DNA from: Przewalskia tangutica
Lineage: Eukaryota > Streptophyta > Magnoliopsida > Solanales > Solanaceae
NCBI GenBank assembly: GCA_029844215.1
Contig: CM056720.1
Location: forward strand, 28,389,711-28,453,710
Length of the DNA: 64,000 nucleotides
Direction of reading: 5' to 3'
Notes under the pieces: generated by a model
Seen by the model: the letters and a program-made list of their open reading frames with translations, nothing else
What the model was told of the DNA's origin: nothing
Database searches by the model: none
Translations under genes and position numbers: made by a program
Part shown: in pieces, positions 37,700 through 49,060 of the stretch
Position numbering within the stretch: the stretch's first letter is position 1
How the letters are laid out: every line of letters starts with the position of its first letter

Positions 37700-38357
37700 A
37701 CTACCCATCGATCTCAAGGCTAAGTCCTCCTACAAGGACACTCTTTCGCCATCGACTGACGGTCATAGGTACAACAAGTACCAACTAAAAGACGACATTC
37801 CCGACGACGCTCACACACCGGAACCTAAGATCCGAGCTCACCAACTCCTCGCGCACTCGAACGCCCCAAATCCGCGGAAGACCACTGCATCGCGGACGGC
37901 ATAATCAAATCTGCCGCGAGGTGACTCGCCTCGGAAGTTACCAGCGACCTTGCCGCCCGCCTTCTTCTCGCCTCGTTAACCCGCCGATCTCTACGCCGCT
38001 CGCCGCGCATAAGCCCGCATACGTGCCATGCTCAAGCCCAATCAAGAATTACTTTGCACAACCTCTTTAGATAGTCCTCAAGACTCGCAGACATCGTATA
38101 CTCGTAGCCAAATCTATAGCTAGTAATAGGTCGCTTTGCAATCTAAATTCTCTGCTCTGGCCGTGGAACCGGCGTTCAATGTCATGGCCGCAGAGGAATC
38201 GCCGCCGCTATACTAAACTCATTGGGCTAGCGACGCCGCAAAACTTCTCCGAACGAAGCACCACCTCAGTGATGATTGGGCCTGCCTCACGTGAATCTCT
38301 CAGATTTACTCGCACTTCTCACGCTTTGCCTCCCGCCCGGCTGCCCTACGCGAGGCA
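37700..38357 (-). pseudogene. gag: gag remnant of element H
   Basis: Minus-strand ATG at 38357 (MPRVGQPGGRQSVRSASKSE) corresponds to the MPPRK start of N gag and to MPRVKRPTREGQ in I. The frame stops after about 24 codons and the rest is shifted. Near 37710-37800 a zinc-knuckle ghost reads CCTYDRQSMAKECP, where a CX2CX4HX4C pattern is expected. The total length is about 0.66 kb, shorter than the roughly 1.2 kb in N, so part of the gag core is deleted. Context after the PBS supports the call. Confidence 0.6.
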
Positions 38358-38543
38358 TAACGGTAAGGGAAAGAAATACGCCGAGGTCCAACTTACAACA
38401 CACTCTAAGGCACGATCTCAGAGTGAGAAGAATAGAAACCAATCCTAAATACCCTATAGCCTCCTCGACATTATCGCGTGCACAACACACCGATAATCAA
38501 GACTTCATCGGATACTGCTCAGAGACACTTTCCGAGGATTAAT

Positions 38544-38556
38544 CGCTCGATACTCA
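38544..38556 (-). other. Primer-binding site of H, decayed
   Basis: Minus strand TGAGTATCGAGCG after CGTGACAAAAG, against TGGTATCAGAGC in N. Confidence 0.65.
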
Positions 38557-39349
38557 CTTTTGTCACGACCGATTCTCGCCCGCGGATCGTGCCTTACCCC
38601 GCACCCTAGTGATACAACATCGAGTAATCACGAACATAAACAATACAAGACATATTATGAAATATGAAACAATAACTGAGAAAACTTGCCTTTCTGATAT
38701 ATATAAATAACAACTTTTTCCAACATGAACAGCTTTAATCCTTTTTACAAACCCCGCCTACAACAAGATTACATGCACTTCTAAGAAATGATACGACAAC
38801 AATGGCGATGGTTCCCGCCATACCCCGAATGTAAACACCTACAACAACAGGGACTATACCACTCGATAAGCCTCCGAGAAACGGAGCTTTCCCACACGCC
38901 GAATCATGACTCCAAGAGCGAGGATCAATGATCGCGTACTTTACTCGCAGATGAACGCAGCTTCGGCGAGGTCGCATAACAGTACCAAGTATGTGAAATC
39001 AAAATATCAGAAATGAAATCATAATAGTCTATAAAGCAGAGACATGTATGATAACCAAACTACAGCTCACACAAGTAAGCAAATATGTCAAGTCGTGACT
39101 CACGCCAAAGTCATCACTCAAATGTAATCTATGGGTCTCACGCCCACAACATCAATCGTGTCGGAATACCTTCCTCACCGCCAGCTTATGATATAAAAGC
39201 ACCAAGGAACACACATGAGCACCGTGTCCCACTGCGCTATAATAACACCGCACGGTAAGTACGAAGGCATAGCCGACTACTAACACCCGCAGCATCAACA
39301 AGGTCATGAATCAGATTATAAGATCTCGCTTGCATCATTACATGATCAA

Positions 39350-39640
39350 AGCCGCCACTTGCCCGCAGATCTAATGCGCGCTTTAGTCTCGAACTTCCCG
39401 CAGCCCGCATAGGCCAATCTCATCGCCCGCATGAGGCATTCCTCGCATCGAGGGTAGCTACTCCTCGATCGCCCCGACTTCACAAATTGCACGGCCATAC
39501 GGACCGCATGCCCATAAAGGACGACACTAACTCGAACTCTCGTAGCCCGCATAGCCCTCGACTCGCATGAGGTATTCTCAATCATAGGTCCATCGACCCG
39601 CCCGAAGTCTACCCCGCAGACGGAGGCGCTTAATCCCCTA
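39350..39640 (-). repeat. GC-rich repeats in H 5' LTR
   Basis: Counterpart of the 33340-33620 array, with several indel differences. Confidence 0.7.
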
Positions 39641-41584
39641 ATCATCTCAAGAGACGAGTGATGTAAAATACTAACACAACAAAATTATCGTTAAGCAACA
39701 TAAGCACAACAAAGGAAAACCCCTTTACACAACATCACAAGATACTAACACACGTAAGATCCTAGCATGTTTACTTATCAATCAACAAGAAATTATTACA
39801 AGGCTATCACAAACCAGCAAAATCAAGTTATACACACAAGGTACTTTAAGATAACAAGTTCTTGTATCTACCCCTAAAGTACTTCACACATTAAATCTTT
39901 TAAAAGATCCGCTGCTTTCACATAAGTCACACAATACCCGTAGTATAAAATAGAGTGATCAGCCCTTTAAGAAAACTAAAACTTACCTTTGTAAAATCAA
40001 GTAACAACATTATTTTCCAAACGCCCAAGTTTGCCTAATTTCAAATGTTCACGCTTCTTATTTTAGAAAGGTTTCGTGGTTCATAGCCTTATTCATTTAA
40101 GAATATAATTTCTTTTAAACAACTGAGAAACATAAGTCTTATATGTGAGTAGATATTCTTGTTTATAACAATCTTATTACAAAGAATGCATGATCTAGAA
40201 ATATCATTTTGTCTCATCTTAGCTTCTATGCAGATGGAAGTTTCACCGTTTTAATAATACTTAATCACAAAACATTTCCTTTTATTAACGCCGCAGTTGG
40301 TTTGTCGATACACATTCTGATTTCCAAATCAAGAAACATTCTTAAGCCGTTATACCTAACTTCCCATAAAGCTAGTATAACTCTTAAGTTTTTAAAACCA
40401 AGTATTACTTCTTCTTTCAAAATGATTCAAAATCTTTTGAAATACTTCAAGTTCTTTATTAACACATAACAAGCCGCTTATAGTTCAAATCGCCACCTTT
40501 TAAAGACCACAAGTATTTTCTACCAACATAAAGTCGTTATAACCAACTTCCCATAAAGCCGTTATAACACTTTATGTTTTAAACCAATCAAATACGCTTA
40601 GCACATGTACGCCTACCGCATTACATAGTTCACACATATCATGCTAGAAGAGATATAAGAGGTTCACATACCTCGCGACGAGTATCGACTAATAGCAAAA
40701 CGCCCAAGTACTTCCAACCGCCGCTACTCCTGCCAAGTAGATCGCGCCACACGTAGTACTTCAACCTATAAGGCCACAAGGCGCTTATTAACATTTAGAT
40801 CCCTCAGAGAACATTCTACGTAAAATTCGCAAAGACCTCCCCGCAACAACAGAAATCTCCTCCTCTATCGAGGCCGCTACCAAGCCAACCATGGGGTTAT
40901 ACGCCTAACCCTAACTGCACCATTCTACTCCACTGCACAACTACACAAGTCTCATCAGAATACATTTCTATGTAATTACAACAAGATTCTACTTTAAATT
41001 CAGCTTAAGTCAAAAGACATCCGATAACTACGCTCGCTTCTATATATAGTATACTTCAACTATATATTCTAACAATATGTAATTTCCAATTACAATAGAG
41101 GACAAGATAATTACCTCGATAAGCCCATAATTATCCTAGTTAAAGTCGATCCCGGCAATCGCTTAGCTCCAACTCCGAGCGCCCAACCCGCCTAAACCAC
41201 CCTTAGAAGTTCTAACCCACTTCTACATACTACTCCAACAAACCATGGAGATTTTCCTAGTGGTTTCGCCAGTGACCGACGGAAGTATAATAGTATATCC
41301 GGCTTTCAGATAGGTATAACCTTAGAATACTACAAGGTATAAGGCTAAGGTAATTGGGCATTATAACAATACTTTTGAGAGTATTTCTACCAAGAGAGGG
41401 GTATTATACGAAAGCAACTAGCAGTGGGGTACCCCACGCCAAGGCACCACAAAGCGGAGTGAGGCTCTCGCCACAAGGCCACTCAAAGGGGAGTGGGGTG
41501 CTGACGAACACAACACAAGAGGAGGGAGGGATTTTAGGCTTGAAGGTTTCATTTGTGGACGAAGAGTTCATCAACATAAGGGGG

Positions 41585-41592
41585 TATTTATA
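41585..41592 (-). promoter_or_regulatory. TATA box of H 5' LTR
   Basis: TATAAATA on the minus strand, about 410 bases from the LTR 5' end at 42001. Confidence 0.55.
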
Positions 41593-42006
41593 GCAAAACC
41601 AAAGGCCAACCAATGGCCAAGATCTAGCCAAGTGCAAGGCAAGTGTAAGGCCAAGATCGCCAAGTGCACCCTAACCCTACTCCACAAAACATGGCACAAA
41701 ACAAGCCACAAACAAGGCCAAAACAAGGCACAAAACTACGAACCAATCGCCAAGGCCAAGCCTCCTCTTATCAGCCCAACGAGGTGACAAGGTCACCTCC
41801 CGCTGGTCCAAAAATGTTTCGCCTCTCGTAAAAATCCGCAAAAATTAAAAATGACATAGCCGGAAATTCCCTACGAAGTCAGGAAAACGCTTTCACTAAA
41901 AACGACTTAATCGGGTGTTGTGTACAAAATAATTCGCCAAGCCTATTCTCAAGTTCAAATTTCACGCACGCCCCACGCATACTCAAAATACTGGTATAAC
42001 ACTTTT

Positions 42007-42590
42007 CTACCAAGGGGGTGTATTTCACGAGAACAACTCAAGGCAGTGGAGGGGTACTTTCTGCCAGCACCACAAAGCTGGGGTACTTCTCCAAAAGGCC
42101 TCACAGCGGAGGGGTGCTCGACGAGAGCCTCCAAAGGGGAAGGGTTTTCAAGACATAGGAAATGTTTTGGGATGAAGAAGTCTTGCACTTCATGGTATTT
42201 ATAGGACTTTCAAGGACTAGGATTAAGACAAGTGGGGGCAAGTGAGGTGAGGATTTGGGCAAGTGTACCTTATCCATCTACCACCAAAATATCACAAAAT
42301 ATCCTACCAACTCCTTGACTAGAAATCGTCCAACAAGAGCCCACAATGCCGTCCACTTTGAGGGTGACACATGTCACCCTCCCGTTGGTCCAAAATATTT
42401 CATCTCTCGGAAAAATCCGCAAAAATAATAAATGTTGCAACCGTAATTTTCCCTTCGCAAAGTCCGAAAACGCTTCGCTTAAAAACAATTCTTTTCGCTA
42501 GTTGTGCACAAATTTCGTCCCTAGCCTAACTTAAGGCTTAAACTTTTGTACGCACGCCCTCACGCATATACTGAACTACGGGGTATAACA
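42007..42590 (-). repeat. Element I 3' LTR, part 3
   Basis: Continues the LTR interrupted at 32547 and ends GGGGTATAACA at 42590. Matches 54081-54672. TATA box (TATAAATA, minus) at 42196-42203. Confidence 0.92.
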
Positions 42591-42626
42591 TTCTCCCCTC
42601 CTTAGAAACATTCGTCCCGAATGTTC
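42591..42626 (-). other. Polypurine tract with hairpin (I)
   Basis: Purine run AAGGAGGGGAGAA next to the LTR, with AACATTCG/CGAATGTT at 42607-42625. Confidence 0.85.
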
Positions 42627-42649
42627 CTTCTCAGGACGAATAACGATAA

Positions 42650-43760
42650 AGTTCCTCTTAACTTAAACAAGTTTCCAATGTCACACATGGCCACCAAATA
42701 ACACACGCGCAAATACTTGCATCCAAGTCCACGAGGAATCACCTCTAGCATCACAAAAGCTCCCACCCGAGGTCTAAAATATACTCCCTTCGTACCTTCT
42801 CTTTATAAAAGAAATGATCACATCTATGTTCTTAACACATGCTCGCTTCTTCCCTTACTCGTCGTATCCTTCTCGTACACTCGAACTCTTTCCCATAACT
42901 TACCACATTTTTGGTATTGCTTTAGTTCCCAAAATCTCTGGGTTACTACCTCCAACTAGGTCATCATTAACGGGGAACACTCTGGATGGATCTCCGATAC
43001 TTTTCCGAACATAACAACATGAAAGACCGGACATACTGCTCCCTACGTCGGATGGCAATGCCAACTTATAGGCAACTTGGCCTATCCTCCAAAGGATCTG
43101 AAAACGCTCCAAGTACCTCAGGCTAAGTTTCCTCTGTTTTCCAAAACTTGTCACACCCTTTCCGGGGTGGCACCTTCAAGAAATCCTACCGTCAACCTGA
43201 ACTCCAAGTGTCGACGCCGATTATCCGTACGACTTCGCTGACTCGAGCCGTCAATAACCTCTCCCGGATAAGCTTCACCCTATCCACATCCCGCCAAACA
43301 AGTATGAACCAACTATCCAACCTTGCCAACATCGAACCAATCGATCGCAACTTACACTTCCGCCCCTACAAGGCTTCATAAGGCGACATCCGAATACCGA
43401 AATGGTAGCTATAAACACTTCTCAACAGAGACAACAATCTCACACTACCCTCAAATCCAAACACCGCCCAGGCGAACGCGACATCGAGACTCACTTGAGT
43501 TCCTAATCCCGCTCGTAAAACTTCCAAAAGAAATAGCCAGAACTGGCTCCATCGCCGTTATAAGGTGAAAGCAGCACTCGTGCGCCTTACAACCTTCCCG
43601 ATATAACATCTCGCATAACCTCTCACGAGTAAACGGTCCCGATCGAAGACAAGACGGGTCGACCTCATCACCCGACCATCGTCGAACGCATCCACGAACT
43701 CGCACGATGGTTAATTAAACTTGGGCCTAACACCTCATGACTTATCACAAAGCGACCACC
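42650..43760 (-). pseudogene. Integrase remnant of element I
   Basis: The clearest integrase in the window. Reading the minus strand through frameshifts gives, in order: SPYEAL near 43380, WFDVG, SYLLWRDVDRVKLIRERLLT near 43260, LEFRL, FLKVPP near 43170, then in frame at 42900-43154 GKQRKLSLRYLERFQILWRI, GQVAYKLALPSD and RKSIGDPSRVFPVND. This is the C-terminal half of a plant gypsy integrase. The catalytic core to the right is collapsed and no catalytic Asp can be placed with confidence. A further stretch near 42830 (RRIRRVREEASM) may be a decayed chromodomain-type tail; that part is weak. Confidence 0.8.
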
Positions 43761-44290
43761 ACAAACTGACCCCACCACAATACAGGCCGCGGGTTGACCC
43801 GCGATCGGTCCTCAACCCGACCCGCTATTGCGCAAAAACACTTGTTCCCCGATCCGGAACAATCTCACTGATCAACTCACCACTTTTGTCACGAAAACCT
43901 AGTGGTCTTCTTAGCTCAACTACCCTCTTTCATTCGCACCACTCGTGACTTATCACACAAACATATCTCACGTGTACTATGCACTCCGATAAGGGTCAAA
44001 CATAAATATAATCTTACTCAAGATGGCCTCGCCTCTAAGGTCTCCACGATAAAACTCTAAGGCTCACACTTTCCTTATCCCCAATCTTACCCTTTTAACT
44101 AACCATGATTTCTAATCACAATTAACACAATGCTATCCAACATAACACTTAAGATATACTCATCTTATCACACATACTAATCTCTGTGAGGTTAAAGATA
44201 TACCCGTATCTACCGCTTCACTACCCTTTGTCATTCTAATCAATCCCGCTCAGGCGATATCTAGGAAGATGATTAACTAGCCACCGATCC
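43760..44290 (-). other. Unassigned internal segment of I (between gag and integrase)
   Basis: Takes the place of protease, RT and RNase H. Collinear with H 37260-37690 and J 46990-47560. On the opposite strand an open frame is partly shared with J (NPTRY.AKTLVPRSGTISLI), but no domain was recognised. Confidence 0.65.
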
Positions 44291-44299
44291 CGGCGATGA

Positions 44300-45023
44300 G
44301 TCTCTACATCCGCACACCTGGCCTGACAATTCTCGCAAATGGCCGCCGCTGGCCGCAAGTAAAACAAGTCGCCGGGAAGCACGACACTTCCACAATGACA
44401 CTTACCACAACGCCACACACCGGGGGTGGCTCTCTCCAACACCCTTCCCTTCTCTCAACCATCAATCCGGCCAAGAACTACATATAGCTGGAACCGTGCC
44501 CCGAGCTCACCAACTCGCATACCCGAACGCCCCAACCCCGCGAGGACCACTGCATCGGGCGGAGGCGCATATTCATTTCGCCGAGGCGGTTCGCCTCGAA
44601 AGTTACTAAAGCGACCGCTGCTCGCCCTCTTCACGATCTTCGTTAATCCGCCGATCTCACGCTCTCCGTACGCGCATAAGCCCGCACGCGGCAATATCCA
44701 TGCCGATCAAGAGCTACTTGTACAACCTCTACTAGATAATCGCCAGACCCGTGATATATCGGTGCACTCTATATTCTCCGTCGCTAAAATCCTAGCTAGT
44801 AACAGTCCATTCCTTTGTAATCCATATTCTGCTCTCGGTCGCGAACCGGCTCATATATCATGGCCGCAGAGGAATCGCCGCCGCCGCAACTCTGGGTCGC
44901 GACGCCGCAGAACTCCTCGAACGAAGCACCACCTGTGATGATTGGGCCTGCGCCCTAGTACTCTCGTTTACTCGCAGCCTCCGCCGCTTGCCCTTCTCGG
45001 GTCGGTCGCTTTACGCGAGGCAT
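44300..45023 (-). pseudogene. gag: gag remnant of element I
   Basis: Minus-strand ATG at 45023 opens MPRVKRPTREGQAAEAASKR, related to the N gag start at 2704. After a stop and shifts, the segment at 44600-44720 (MDIAACGLMRVRRA) matches the Ala-Tyr-Ala-rich region upstream of the knuckles in plant gypsy gag. The knuckle at about 44330-44400 reads CFTCGQRRPFARIV, with the His and last Cys lost. A preceding CGKCHCG is the ghost of the first knuckle. The gag core domain seen in N at 3150-3490 is largely deleted. Confidence 0.7.
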
Positions 45024-45204
45024 AACGGTGGAAAGAAATACGTTAGAGGGTCCAACTTATAACACACTCTAAGCACGATCTCAGAGTGAGAAGAATGGAA
45101 ACCAATCCTAAATATTCTATAGCCTCCTCGACATTATCGTGGTGCACAACACACCGATAATCAAGACTTACTAGATACGGCTCAGACACTTTCCGAGGAT
45201 TAAT

Positions 45205-45217
45205 CGCTTCGATACCA
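45205..45217 (-). other. Primer-binding site of I, decayed
   Basis: Minus strand TGGTATCGAAGCG, four bases from the LTR end (CGTGACAAAAG). Confidence 0.75.
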
Positions 45218-45221
45218 CTTT

Positions 45222-45355
45222 TGTCACGACCAACCTGTGTTCGTGGATCGTGCCTTACCCGGCACCTAAGTAGACATACATCGAGTAATCGAATATATAA
45301 AACAAGACATGAAATAACATGAAGTGTGAAACAGCTTATCCGAGAAAATTGCCTT
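45222..45355 (-). repeat. Element I 5' LTR, stub
   Basis: Matches 26307-26440 and breaks at GCCTT (45351-45355), where the plus-strand LTR of J begins. The LTR resumes at 51865 after a loss of about 0.5 kb. Confidence 0.88.
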
Positions 45356-46018
45356 CGATTACGCGCGGTCTAGAAAGACCTCGTGATACGCTTTATGGCA
45401 TTGTTGGTACTGGTCTTAGTAGTCGCTATTCCTTCGCATTTACCCCGCACGGTTTTATTATGACACAGGGCGAGACCCATAGTTATATTTGAGTGATGAC
45501 TTTGAGGCGCGAGTCCCAAACTTGACACGATCGCTATTTATCAGGAATCGTAGTTTGTTATCATACATGTCTCACGCTTATATAGACTACTATGATTTCA
45601 TTTACGATTTTCGGGCCACATACTTGGTACCGTTGTAATCGACTCTTCGGGGCCGCTCATGCCGCAGTGCAGGTACACCACCGCCGATCATCGCCATAGG
45701 TCACAACAATACTTGAAGCTCCGCTTCTCCGAGGCTTATCAGCCGTATAGTCCTCGTCGTTGTAGGTACTTACATTCGTGGTATGGCGGCCGCCCCGCCA
45801 TTGTTGTCACATCTTTCTTAGAGGTCCGTAGTACTGCCAGTGCGAGTTGTAAAAGGGATGAATCGTTGTTATATATATATGCCAAAGGCAAGTTTTCTTA
45901 GATGAACTGTTTTCATATTTCATATTATGTCATGTCTTGTTTTATATTCCGCCGACATCGTGGATGTATGTCTACTGGGTGCCCTGTAGGCACTACCACG
46001 CCCGTTCGGTCCGTGACA
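45356..46018 (+). repeat. Element J 5' LTR, last 0.66 kb
   Basis: Matches 51184-51864 of the 3' LTR and ends GTCCGTGACA followed by the PBS. About 2.5 kb of its 5' part is missing. Confidence 0.9.
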
Positions 46019-46022
46019 AAAG

Positions 46023-46034
46023 TGGTATCGAGCG
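46023..46034 (+). other. Primer-binding site of J, decayed
   Basis: TGGTATCGAGCG, as TGGTATCAGAGC with the A of CAG missing. Confidence 0.78.
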
Positions 46035-46213
46035 CTAATCCTGAAAGTGTCTACGCATCGTATCTAGTAGAGTTCTGATTATCTGCAGTGCACCACACCA
46101 ATAATCGTGAGGCTATAGGATATTTAGGATTGGTTTCCGCTCTTCTCACTCCGAGATCGCACCTCAGAGTTGTGTTATAAGTCGACCTCTAACGATTTCT
46201 TTCCCGCACTGCT

Positions 46214-46900
46214 ATGCCTCCGCGCAAGGCAACCCGCCCAGAGGCAAGGCAAATGAGGGAGTCGCGAGCAGAGTATGAGGGTTACTAGGGCACAGCCCAA
46301 TCATCACCTCGGGTGCTTCATTCGGGAGTTCTCACGCCGCTAGCCCCAGCAGAGTTTAGCACTGGCGCAGCAGCCTACCGCGCCATGACATTTACGCCTT
46401 CGCCCACGCATCGAACAGAGAATATAGATTGCAAAGAAACGACCCTGTTTCTAGCTATGGATTTGGCAACCAGAGAGTATTTTATGTATCGATTTATCGC
46501 GCCTTGATGAATATCTAAGAAAGGGTTGCAAGAGTAGCTCTTCACAGATTTAGCATGGCTCGTGACAGCTTAAGCACGCAGCCGAGAAACGTAGGATCGA
46601 CGGTTAACCAAGATCGCAGAAGAGGCCGATCGATGTGGTTCTTTTGTAACATTCGAGGCGACCGCCAGAGCAGATCGATATGCGCTCGCCGGCAGAGTGG
46701 TCCTCCACAGGTTCGTGACGCTCGGTATGCAAGAGTTGGTCAAGGCTGTGGCTTCGTGCACAGATACACGAGGTCCACCACCGATTCGCTTTTTCTCTGT
46801 TCACAGCAGACAGCGCCATCCCGGAATGTCATCTTTGTCGACGCTTGTTTTACTCGCGCCGTGTGGCCATGTGGTCGAAAGAATGTCCTAGTAGGAGGGA
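46214..46900 (+). pseudogene. gag: gag remnant of element J
   Basis: The ATG at 46214 opens MPPRKATRPEARQ, nearly the same as the N gag start (MPPRKATAAQ). A stop follows within 25 codons, then RVTRAQ reappears in another frame. The middle is strongly shortened and shifted. Near 46825-46890 the zinc-knuckle region reads CHLCRR and then SRRVAMWSKECP, a ghost of a CFTCGRVGH...KECP-type knuckle. Length is about 0.69 kb, similar to H and I. All three share the loss of most of the gag core, which argues for one ancestral deletion derivative. Confidence 0.7.
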
Positions 46901-46989
46901 TGCAAGTAGGAGGACTCACCCTACCGCATCGCTAATCAAAGAGTTCGAGAGGAAAGGGTGTTAGCTGTAGAGGCCACCCCACCTCGCGT

Positions 46990-47560
46990 GGCTGCCATGT
47001 GAGTGTCATACTTCTTCTACAACTTGTTATGCTCACACACAGGCAGTGATTGATTGGAACGACAGGGTAGTAAAGCAAAGAGATACACGTGTATCCTTAA
47101 CCCTCTAGAGATTGTATGTGTGATAAGATAAGTATATCTTAAGTGTTACGTTCAGTTAACATTGTGTAAATTGTGATTAGAAATCATGGTTAGTTAACCA
47201 AGTAAGATTGGGGGATAGAGGAAGTGTGAGCCTTAGAGTTTTATACGTAGAGACCTTAGAGGCGAGGCCATCTCGAGTAAAAGATGTATTTTTATGTTTG
47301 ACCCTTATCGGAGTGCATAGTGCACGTGAGATATGTTTGTGTGATAAATCCCTGAGTGGTACGAAATGAAAGATGGAATTTGAGCTAAGAAGACCGCTAG
47401 GTTTTCGTGACTTGATTAGTGAGATTGTTCCGGATCGGGGAACAAGAGTTTTTGCGCGATAACGGGTCGGGTTGAGGACCAATCGCGGGTCAACCCACGA
47501 CCAGACAGGTGGGGTCATTGTGGTGGTCCCGCTTTGTGATAGGATCACGGGGGTGTTAGG
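46990..47560 (+). other. Unassigned internal segment of J (between gag and integrase)
   Basis: About 0.55 kb shared with H and I. Recognisable blocks: AAGATAAGTATATCTTAAGT, CTTAGAGGCGAGGCCATCTC and GGGTCGGGTTGAGGACC. The antisense strand is open for 150 codons at 47177-47629 and partly similar in I. I see no known domain on either strand. Confidence 0.65.
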
Positions 47561-48560
47561 CCCAAGTTTAGTAAACCAGCGTACGAGTTCGTGCATGCGT
47601 TCGACCAGTAGTCGGGCCGATGAGGACAACCCATCTTGTCTTTCAGTCAGGACCGTTTACTCGGTAGAGGGTTATGCGAGATGTTACATCAGGAAGGTTG
47701 TAAGGCTGCACGAGGTGCCTACTTTCACCTTATGACAGCAAATGAGCCCAGCCATTGGCTATTTCTTTTCTCGAGGTTTTACCAGCAGGTTAGGAACTCA
47801 GCAGTCTCGTGAATGCATTCGCCTCGTGCCGTTGTTTGGATTTCAGGTAGCTATGAGGATTGTTGCCTCCGCTGAGGGAGTGTTTTTATAACTACCATTT
47901 CAGATTCTGATATCGCCCACGGCTCTTGTAGGGCGGAAGTGTGCCTGGCCGATTGTCTGATGTTGGCAAGGTTCAGATAGTTGGTTCATACTTGTTTCTA
48001 CAGGACGCGGATAGGTGAAACTTATCCGTAAGAGATTATTGGCAGCTCGAGTCACCGTGTCGTATGGATGATCGCAACGACACTTAGAGTTCGTGCCGAC
48101 GTGGGTCTTCTTGAAGGTACCACCCGGCGGTGTGACGAGATTCGGAAAACAGAGGAAACTTAGCCCGAGTTACTTTGGGCCTTTTCAGGTCATGTGAAGA
48201 ATAGGACAGGTTGCCTATAGTTAGCATTTCCGTCCGACGTAGGAGGCAGTACGTCCGATCTTTCATGTTGCTATGTTCGGAAGAGTATCAGAGATCCATC
48301 CAGAGTATTCTCGCTAATGACGACCTAGTTCGAGGTAGTGACCCGTAGTTTTGGAAATCAAGCAGAATAGAATGTGGTAAGTTATGAGAAAGAGTTCGAG
48401 GTACGAGAGACGACGAGTAAGTGAGGAAGTAGCATGTGTTAAGAACATAGGTGTGATCTTTTCTTTTGTATATGAAGGCGCGGCGGAGTATCTTTTAGCC
48501 CTCGTGGAGTTTTGTGATGTTAGAGGTGATTCCTCGTGCACTTCGATGTAAGTATTTACT
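47560..48560 (+). pseudogene. Integrase remnant of element J
   Basis: The core domain begins near 47590. In frame at 47640-47735 it reads SVRTVYSVEGYARCYIRKVV and RLHEVP, the stretch that leads to the second catalytic region of plant gypsy integrases. The following part is shortened: roughly 170 bases where about 285 are usual before the NNSYHSS-like site near 47890. The C-terminal half shows GSYLF near 47990, KLIRKRLLAARVT near 48020, FLKVPPGGVTRFGKQRKLSP near 48110-48170 and the pair RS-RDPSRVF near 48290, all with shifts. A possible tail EVACVK near 48440 is weak. Matches I (42650-43760) and H (36160-37260). Confidence 0.75.
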
Positions 48561-48634
48561 GGTGTTTTCAGGCTACGTGTGGCATTTGCAAACCGTTGCT
48601 ATGAGGAACTTGATCGTTATCCGTTTTGGTAAGG

Positions 48635-48666
48635 AACATTCGACGAATGTTTCTAAGGAGGGAGAA
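48635..48666 (+). other. Polypurine tract with hairpin (J)
   Basis: AACATTCGACGAATGTT (48635-48651), then TCTAAGGAGGGAGAA directly before the LTR start TGTTATACC at 48667. The only plus-strand example of the hairpin-PPT unit. Confidence 0.88.
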
Positions 48667-49052
48667 TGTTATACCCTCGTATTTGCAGTATGTACGCGAG
48701 GACGACGATAAAAGTTTAAGCCTTAGGTTAGGCAAGGACCAAAATTTTGTGCACAACACACTAAAAGAATCGCTTTCCGACTAAACATCTTCCAAAATCT
48801 CAAGGGAAAATTCCGCCATGTCATTTATAATTTTTATGGATTTTTCCGAGAGATGAAATATTTTGATCAACGAGAGGCGACACTTGTCACCCTCTAAGTG
48901 GCGGATTCTGGGCGCCATTTGGACGATTTGAAGCATCGAGTTGGTAGGATATTTTGTGTGGTAGAAGGATAAGGTGGGACCCACACACACTTGTCCAAAT
49001 CCACACCCTACACTTGCCTACCACTTGTCTTGATCTTCGCCATTCGTTGGCC

Positions 49053-49060
49053 TATAAATA
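49053..49060 (+). promoter_or_regulatory. TATA box of J 3' LTR
   Basis: TATAAATA, 386 bases from the LTR 5' end, in the same GCCTATAAATAC context as K. Confidence 0.55.

Larger units (their letters stand above)
32548..42001 (-). mobile_element. Element H: complete LTR-to-LTR element with exact target duplication
   Basis: Starts TGTCACGACCC at 32548, ends GGTATAACA at 42001, and is flanked by CTTTT at 32543-32547 and 42002-42006. The interrupted LTR of I continues cleanly as CTTTTCTACCAA, and the uninterrupted form is visible at 54076-54090. LTRs are 32548-36011 and 38561-42001; the internal region is 2549 bases with decayed gag and integrase only. The two LTRs look highly alike apart from scattered indels. 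It is among the youngest insertions here. Confidence 0.93.
38561..42001 (-). repeat. Element H 5' LTR
   Basis: 3441 bases, TGTCACGACCG to GGTATAACA. Array at 39350-39640, TATA box at 41585. Confidence 0.94.

Noticed and set aside
42760..42860. Chromodomain at the integrase C-terminus of I
   Set aside because: RRIRRVREEASM recalls the linker before a chromodomain, but the domain itself cannot be read; too weak to annotate.
47177..47629. 150-codon minus-strand frame as a gene
   Set aside because: Antisense to element J, no recognised domain, broken in H and shortened in I. Kept only as a remark in a finding.
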